From: UBA9676 sp035532275
Lineage (GTDB): Bacteria > Actinomycetota > Actinomycetes > Streptosporangiales > Streptosporangiaceae
Length of the DNA stretch: 64,000 nucleotides
Direction: 5' to 3'
Assembly (NCBI GenBank): GCA_035532275.1
Contig: DATKRG010000203.1
Location: 1 to 64,000, forward strand
The notes under the pieces are model-generated. The model was given only the letters and a program-made list of their open reading frames with translations, made no database searches and was not told where the DNA came from. Below are positions 61,208-64,000 of the stretch, one piece after another. The stretch's first letter is position 1; each line of letters opens with the position of its first letter. The translations under genes were made by a program, and so were the position numbers.

Positions 61208-61966
61208 CTACTGAGATCTTGTTCCAGCGGGTGCCACCCCCAGCGGGTGACGGGCCCGGCGCAGAAGCGTTCTTTCGCCCAGCGTCCAGGCGGTGGTCGT
61301 CATCAGGTACAGCCCGGCCGCGAGCGGCACGAATGCGGCGATGACCACGGTGACATAGGGCACCAGCCTGGCCACCGCACCCGAGGCCAGCCCGGCCCGG
61401 CCCGCGGCTGGGCTGACGCCTGCCGTGGCGGCGCGCCGTGCCATCCGGGCGGATAGCCAGCCGATGACAGCTAGCAGCACGAACAGGCCGGCGAATACCG
61501 CTCCCTGGGCGCTGACAGGCCCGGCGCCGCCTAGCCAGTGGCTGCCAAGCGGCGCACCGAGCAGGTCATGGGTGAGCAGCGAGTTAGCGGCGTTGCCGAT
61601 GCGCGGCGACCGGAACAGCAGGTACATGACGCTGAGCAATGGCCACTGCAGCAGCATGGGCAGGCAGCCGGCGAACATGCTGGTGCCCTCGGACTGATAC
61701 AAGGCAGCCAGCTCGCGTTGCAGCCTGTCCGGCTGCCCGGCGTGCTTGTTCCGCAGCGCCTGCACCCGGGGCGCCATCTGGGCCTGCGCATCCATCCCCC
61801 GCATGGCCCGGTAACTCAGCGGCACAAGAAGCAGGCGGACGGCCACGGTGAACAGCACGATCGCGGCTGCGGCGGCCAGGCCGCCGAGCAGCGGCGTGAG
61901 AATGCTGGCAAATACTGCTACCACGTGATACGCGGCGTCGACGGGGACGCCGAGGAAAGTGGACAT
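61208..61966 (-). CDS. YidC/Oxa1-family membrane protein insertase (paralogue)
   Basis: A 252-aa YidC/Oxa1/Alb3 protein. It has a hydrophobic start, a core domain with RLLLVPLSYRAMRGMDAQAQMAPRVQAL and GTSMFAGCLPMLLQWPLLSVMYLLF, and three further membrane segments. The conserved hydrophilic-groove Arg is within VRLLLVPLSYRAMR. The ATG at 61966 has GGAGG upstream. It lacks the large extracytoplasmic domain of Gram-negative YidC, as expected for actinobacteria. Being outside the rnpA-rpmH-dnaA context, it is a second copy. Confidence 0.9.
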   Translation of the reverse strand: MSTFLGVPVDAAYHVVAVFASILTPLLGGLAAAAAIVLFTVAVRLLLVPLSYRAMRGMDAQAQMAPRVQALRNKHAGQPDRLQRELAALYQSEGTSMFAGCLPMLLQWPLLSVMYLLFRSPRIGNAANSLLTHDLLGAPLGSHWLGGAGPVSAQGAVFAGLFVLLAVIGWLSARMARRAATAGVSPAAGRAGLASGAVARLVPYVTVVIAAFVPLAAGLYLMTTTAWTLGERTLLRRARHPLGVAPAGTRSQ

Positions 61967-62086
61967 GACGAGAAACCTCCAGCGGGCCAGAAGCGACAGA
62001 TGACTGCTGGAGACGGCCGCTCAGCCCCGGAGGGCTCGACGATCAGGGAAAGTGCCGGCCCCTACCCAGGCCTGCACCCTTTGCGA

Positions 62087-62431
62087 TCATGAGCTGGCGG
62101 CCGCCGGGACCGCCGAAGGCGCTCTGGGACGGGGCCGCCCCGCCGCATCAGGGTCGCGCTGCCGCAAGAACGCAGCACGCCAGGACTTCTCGCGCAGCGC
62201 CGTGGCGCGGCTGATCAGCGGGACAGCTGCGGACAGGCGGCCAAGCCTGACCGCGCCGGCAGCCCATACCGCCAGCACGCCGGCCAGCACAGCCCCGGCC
62301 AGCACCGTCACGGCGACAGCCGACAGGCCAGAAGGGGCAGATACAAGATGCCCCATCACCCGCCACAGGCCAGCCAGCACCGCCAGCACACCACTGAATG
62401 CCGGCAACGCCACCACAACCTCCGCCAGCAA
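62087..62431 (-). CDS. DUF6412-like small membrane protein
   Basis: About 114 aa with two membrane segments (AEVVVALPAFSGVLAVLAGLW, AVAVTVLAGAVLAGVLAVWAAGAV) and a basic C-terminus (RATALREKSWRAAFLRQRDPDAAGRPRPRAPS). This matches the layout of DUF6412 proteins found beside accessory YidC genes in actinobacteria. The start is uncertain; TTG at 62431 is the most plausible, though the frame is open to 62527. It lies 120 bp upstream of the insertase gene on the same strand, so the two probably form an operon and may function together. Confidence 0.65.
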   Translation of the reverse strand: MLAEVVVALPAFSGVLAVLAGLWRVMGHLVSAPSGLSAVAVTVLAGAVLAGVLAVWAAGAVRLGRLSAAVPLISRATALREKSWRAAFLRQRDPDAAGRPRPRAPSAVPAAASS

Positions 62432-62548
62432 CCCGCGGCCAAACCGCCGCTGAGACGGGCACCTGCTCGTCCAGCGTACGCCGCCGCAGCCCGTTCCGCC
62501 CGCGCCGGCCATCCTCGAAACGCCCACGGGTGAGCTTCCCGGTCGCGG

Positions 62549-63811
62549 TCAGCGGATGCGAAGCGGGAGTGTGCGCGGGCCGCGGATCTGGCCTGCGGAC
62601 CACATCACCGCCGAGGGGTCAGCGAGGCTGAACGCCGGGATCCGCTCAAGCCAGGCTTCGAGGGCGACCCGGAGCTCCATGCGCGCCAGGTGCGAACCCA
62701 CGCAGCGGTGGATGCCGATCCCGAACGCGGCGTGCCGGTTGACCTCGCGGTCGATGACGACCTCACCTGCCCGGTCGAACTGCGCCGGGTCGCGGTTGGC
62801 GGCCGGGAACGACAGCAAGATCCAGTCATCGGCCTTCATGTCGACGCCGTGCCAGTGCATGTCCTTCTTCACCAGCCGCGCCATCGTGACCGGCGCATAG
62901 GCCCGGAAGAACTCCTCGGTCGCGGTCGGCAGCAGCCCGGGCTCGGCGACGAGCCGCTCGCGGTCGCCGGGAGTCTTCGCCAGATGCCACAGCGAGGCGC
63001 CGATCGCGCTCCACGTCGTGTCGATGCCGGCGATCAGCAGCAGGGCCATCGTGCCGGCGACGTGGGACGGGTCGAGCTTGCGCCCGTAGAGCTCCGCGTT
63101 GAGCAGGTAGCCCGTGAGGTCGTTCCGCGGGTTGTCGAGGTGGTCGTGGATCTGGGCAAGCAGGTAGTCGAACAGCCGTGAGACCCGCGTGATCCGCTCA
63201 TCTGGCGGCAGGTTGATGCCTTCGAGCAGGTCCTCGACGAACTCCCGGAACTGCGGCCCGTCTTGCGGTGGGAAGCCGAGCATGTCGGCGATGACCCGCA
63301 TCGGGATGTGCTGCGCGTAGTCGGCGGCGGCGTCAACCACGTCCCGCCCTTCGAAGGCGTCGATGAGTGAGTGGCAGAACGCCCGGGTGGCCGGCTCCTG
63401 CTTGGCCACGGCCCTCTTGGTGAACGCGGGAAGCAGCAGCTTACGCGCGTCATGGTGGAACGGCGGGTCGGAGGAGATCGGCGGGGAGCCGCCGATCGGT
63501 GCCAGTTCGCGGGGCGGCCGGAAGTTGCTCAGGATGATCGACCGCGAGGAGAAGCGCTCGGTGTCATAGGCGATCGCCGACACATCTTTATAGCGCGTCG
63601 GCAGCCAGGCGCCACCGAACCGGGTGGTGTGCGCGATCGGGCAGCGCTGCCGCAGGTCGTCCTGGATCGGGTAGGGATCGGCGGACCACTCCGGCTCGAG
63701 ATGGGAGAAGTCGGTCGCCCAGTCTGAGACAGGGCCGGTGATGATCTCGTTGCGTGTGCCGAGGGGCTGATCCTCCCGGAAGTCCTCGGTGAAGCGGTCA
63801 TCGACGGCCAT
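62549..63811 (-). CDS. Cytochrome P450
   Basis: A 420-aa bacterial class I P450. The I-helix oxygen-activation motif is AGIDTTWS near residue 260, ExxR is in EEFFRAYAPV near 305, and the heme-binding loop FGIGIHRCVGSHLAR has its Cys near 370. The N-terminal DWATDFSHLEPEWSADPYPIQDDLR and ISSDPPFHHDARKLLLPAFT are typical of soluble actinobacterial P450s. The ATG at 63811 has GGAGG upstream. It follows a ferredoxin gene immediately, from which it receives electrons. The substrate is unknown. Confidence 0.94.
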   Translation of the reverse strand: MAVDDRFTEDFREDQPLGTRNEIITGPVSDWATDFSHLEPEWSADPYPIQDDLRQRCPIAHTTRFGGAWLPTRYKDVSAIAYDTERFSSRSIILSNFRPPRELAPIGGSPPISSDPPFHHDARKLLLPAFTKRAVAKQEPATRAFCHSLIDAFEGRDVVDAAADYAQHIPMRVIADMLGFPPQDGPQFREFVEDLLEGINLPPDERITRVSRLFDYLLAQIHDHLDNPRNDLTGYLLNAELYGRKLDPSHVAGTMALLLIAGIDTTWSAIGASLWHLAKTPGDRERLVAEPGLLPTATEEFFRAYAPVTMARLVKKDMHWHGVDMKADDWILLSFPAANRDPAQFDRAGEVVIDREVNRHAAFGIGIHRCVGSHLARMELRVALEAWLERIPAFSLADPSAVMWSAGQIRGPRTLPLRIR

Positions 63812-63812
63812 G

Positions 63813-64000
63813 TCACGCCTCCGTGAGGACTTCGATCGCGCGCTCGGGACAGTTGGAGGCCGCGAGGCGTGCCTCGCGCTCTTTCCCCGGCGGCACGGCA
63901 CCGCCGTGCAGGACCGTCCCGTAGCCCTCATCGTCCTCGCCGAACAGGCCGGGGGCCAGGTCGTAGCAGCGGCCGTGCCCTTGGCAGCGTTCGGAGTCAA
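63813..64000 (-). CDS. 3Fe-4S ferredoxin, partial at window edge
   Basis: The C-terminal 61 codons of a P450-type ferredoxin: DSERCQGHGRCYDLAPGLFG, ending CPERAIEVLTEA and a TGA two bases from the P450 start. The CxGHGRC and NCP motifs are those of the 3Fe-4S/mixed family. The start lies beyond the window. It is the electron donor for the P450 encoded next to it. Confidence 0.9.
   Translation of the reverse strand, partial: DSERCQGHGRCYDLAPGLFGEDDEGYGTVLHGGAVPPGKEREARLAASNCPERAIEVLTEA

Noticed and set aside
1..64000. Search for tRNA, rRNA and CRISPR features
   Set aside because: By eye I found no cloverleaf with a GTTCGA-type arm, no rRNA segment and no spaced repeat array; a covariance-model scan could still reveal small RNAs.

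Overview
The window is a GC-rich stretch with GTG/TTG starts, four-base gene overlaps and actinobacterial gene families. These include DUF2397/2398 cassettes, P450-ferredoxin pairs, DUF6412 beside YidC, and an igr-like acyl-CoA dehydrogenase/thiolase/DUF35 set. I read it as chromosomal accessory DNA of a soil actinomycete with a large genome. I cannot name the genus. No tRNA, rRNA or CRISPR array was seen.

Layout. (1) 5-7861: a LacI regulator diverges from a catabolic operon: HisD/HpsN-like dehydrogenase, three-subunit molybdenum hydroxylase, SDR and cyclase-family hydrolase. A sigma70-like promoter between them carries a perfect 12-bp palindrome in its spacer. (2) 8121-10824: a small aspartyl-protease operon, then a 3'-truncated class III aminotransferase diverging from an intact LysR gene, with a palindrome between them. 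(3) 10930-25314: a one-direction defence island on the minus strand. It holds an unrecognised 628-aa protein, a large DEAH helicase with a DUF1998-like C-terminus, and a Wadjet-type four-gene cassette (DUF2397, DUF2398, SMC-like ATPase, JetD-like). The last gene has lost its nuclease end, and the break is the left end of an IS21-family element. (4) 25428-28068: relics of a RelE toxin and a tyrosine recombinase around an alpha/beta hydrolase and a GNAT gene. (5) 28203-37980: acyl-CoA catabolism resembling steroid or terpenoid side-chain degradation, with crotonase, TetR, ferredoxin, two acyl-CoA dehydrogenases, two thiolase-like proteins, a frameshifted DUF35 gene, an SDR and a flavin monooxygenase. 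(6) 38271-41924: a two-component system diverging from a secreted sedolisin lipoprotein, with TCACAG repeats and a long hairpin between them. (7) 42029-44016: an insertion-sequence scrapyard (IS630 tail, helicase fragment, ISAs1 transposase interrupted by a small inverted-repeat element). (8) 44135-57939: an M24 creatinase-like enzyme, an XRE-cupin regulator, and a long operon for uptake and oxidation of a sugar-like compound. The operon comprises a binding lipoprotein, duplicated ABC ATPase, permease, SDR, TIM-barrel isomerase, two medium-chain dehydrogenases, LVIVD beta-propeller and cupin. It ends in a chimera of a dehydrogenase fragment and a RelE toxin. (9) 58551-64000: crotonase, DUF6629-like membrane protein, YidC/Oxa1 insertase with a DUF6412-like partner, and a cytochrome P450 with its 3Fe-4S ferredoxin running off the window edge.

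The most interesting parts are the defence island with its IS21-severed JetD, the uncharacterised 47.8-57.9 kb operon with a palindromic operator in the neighbouring promoter, and several mobile-element and toxin scars showing repeated rearrangement.
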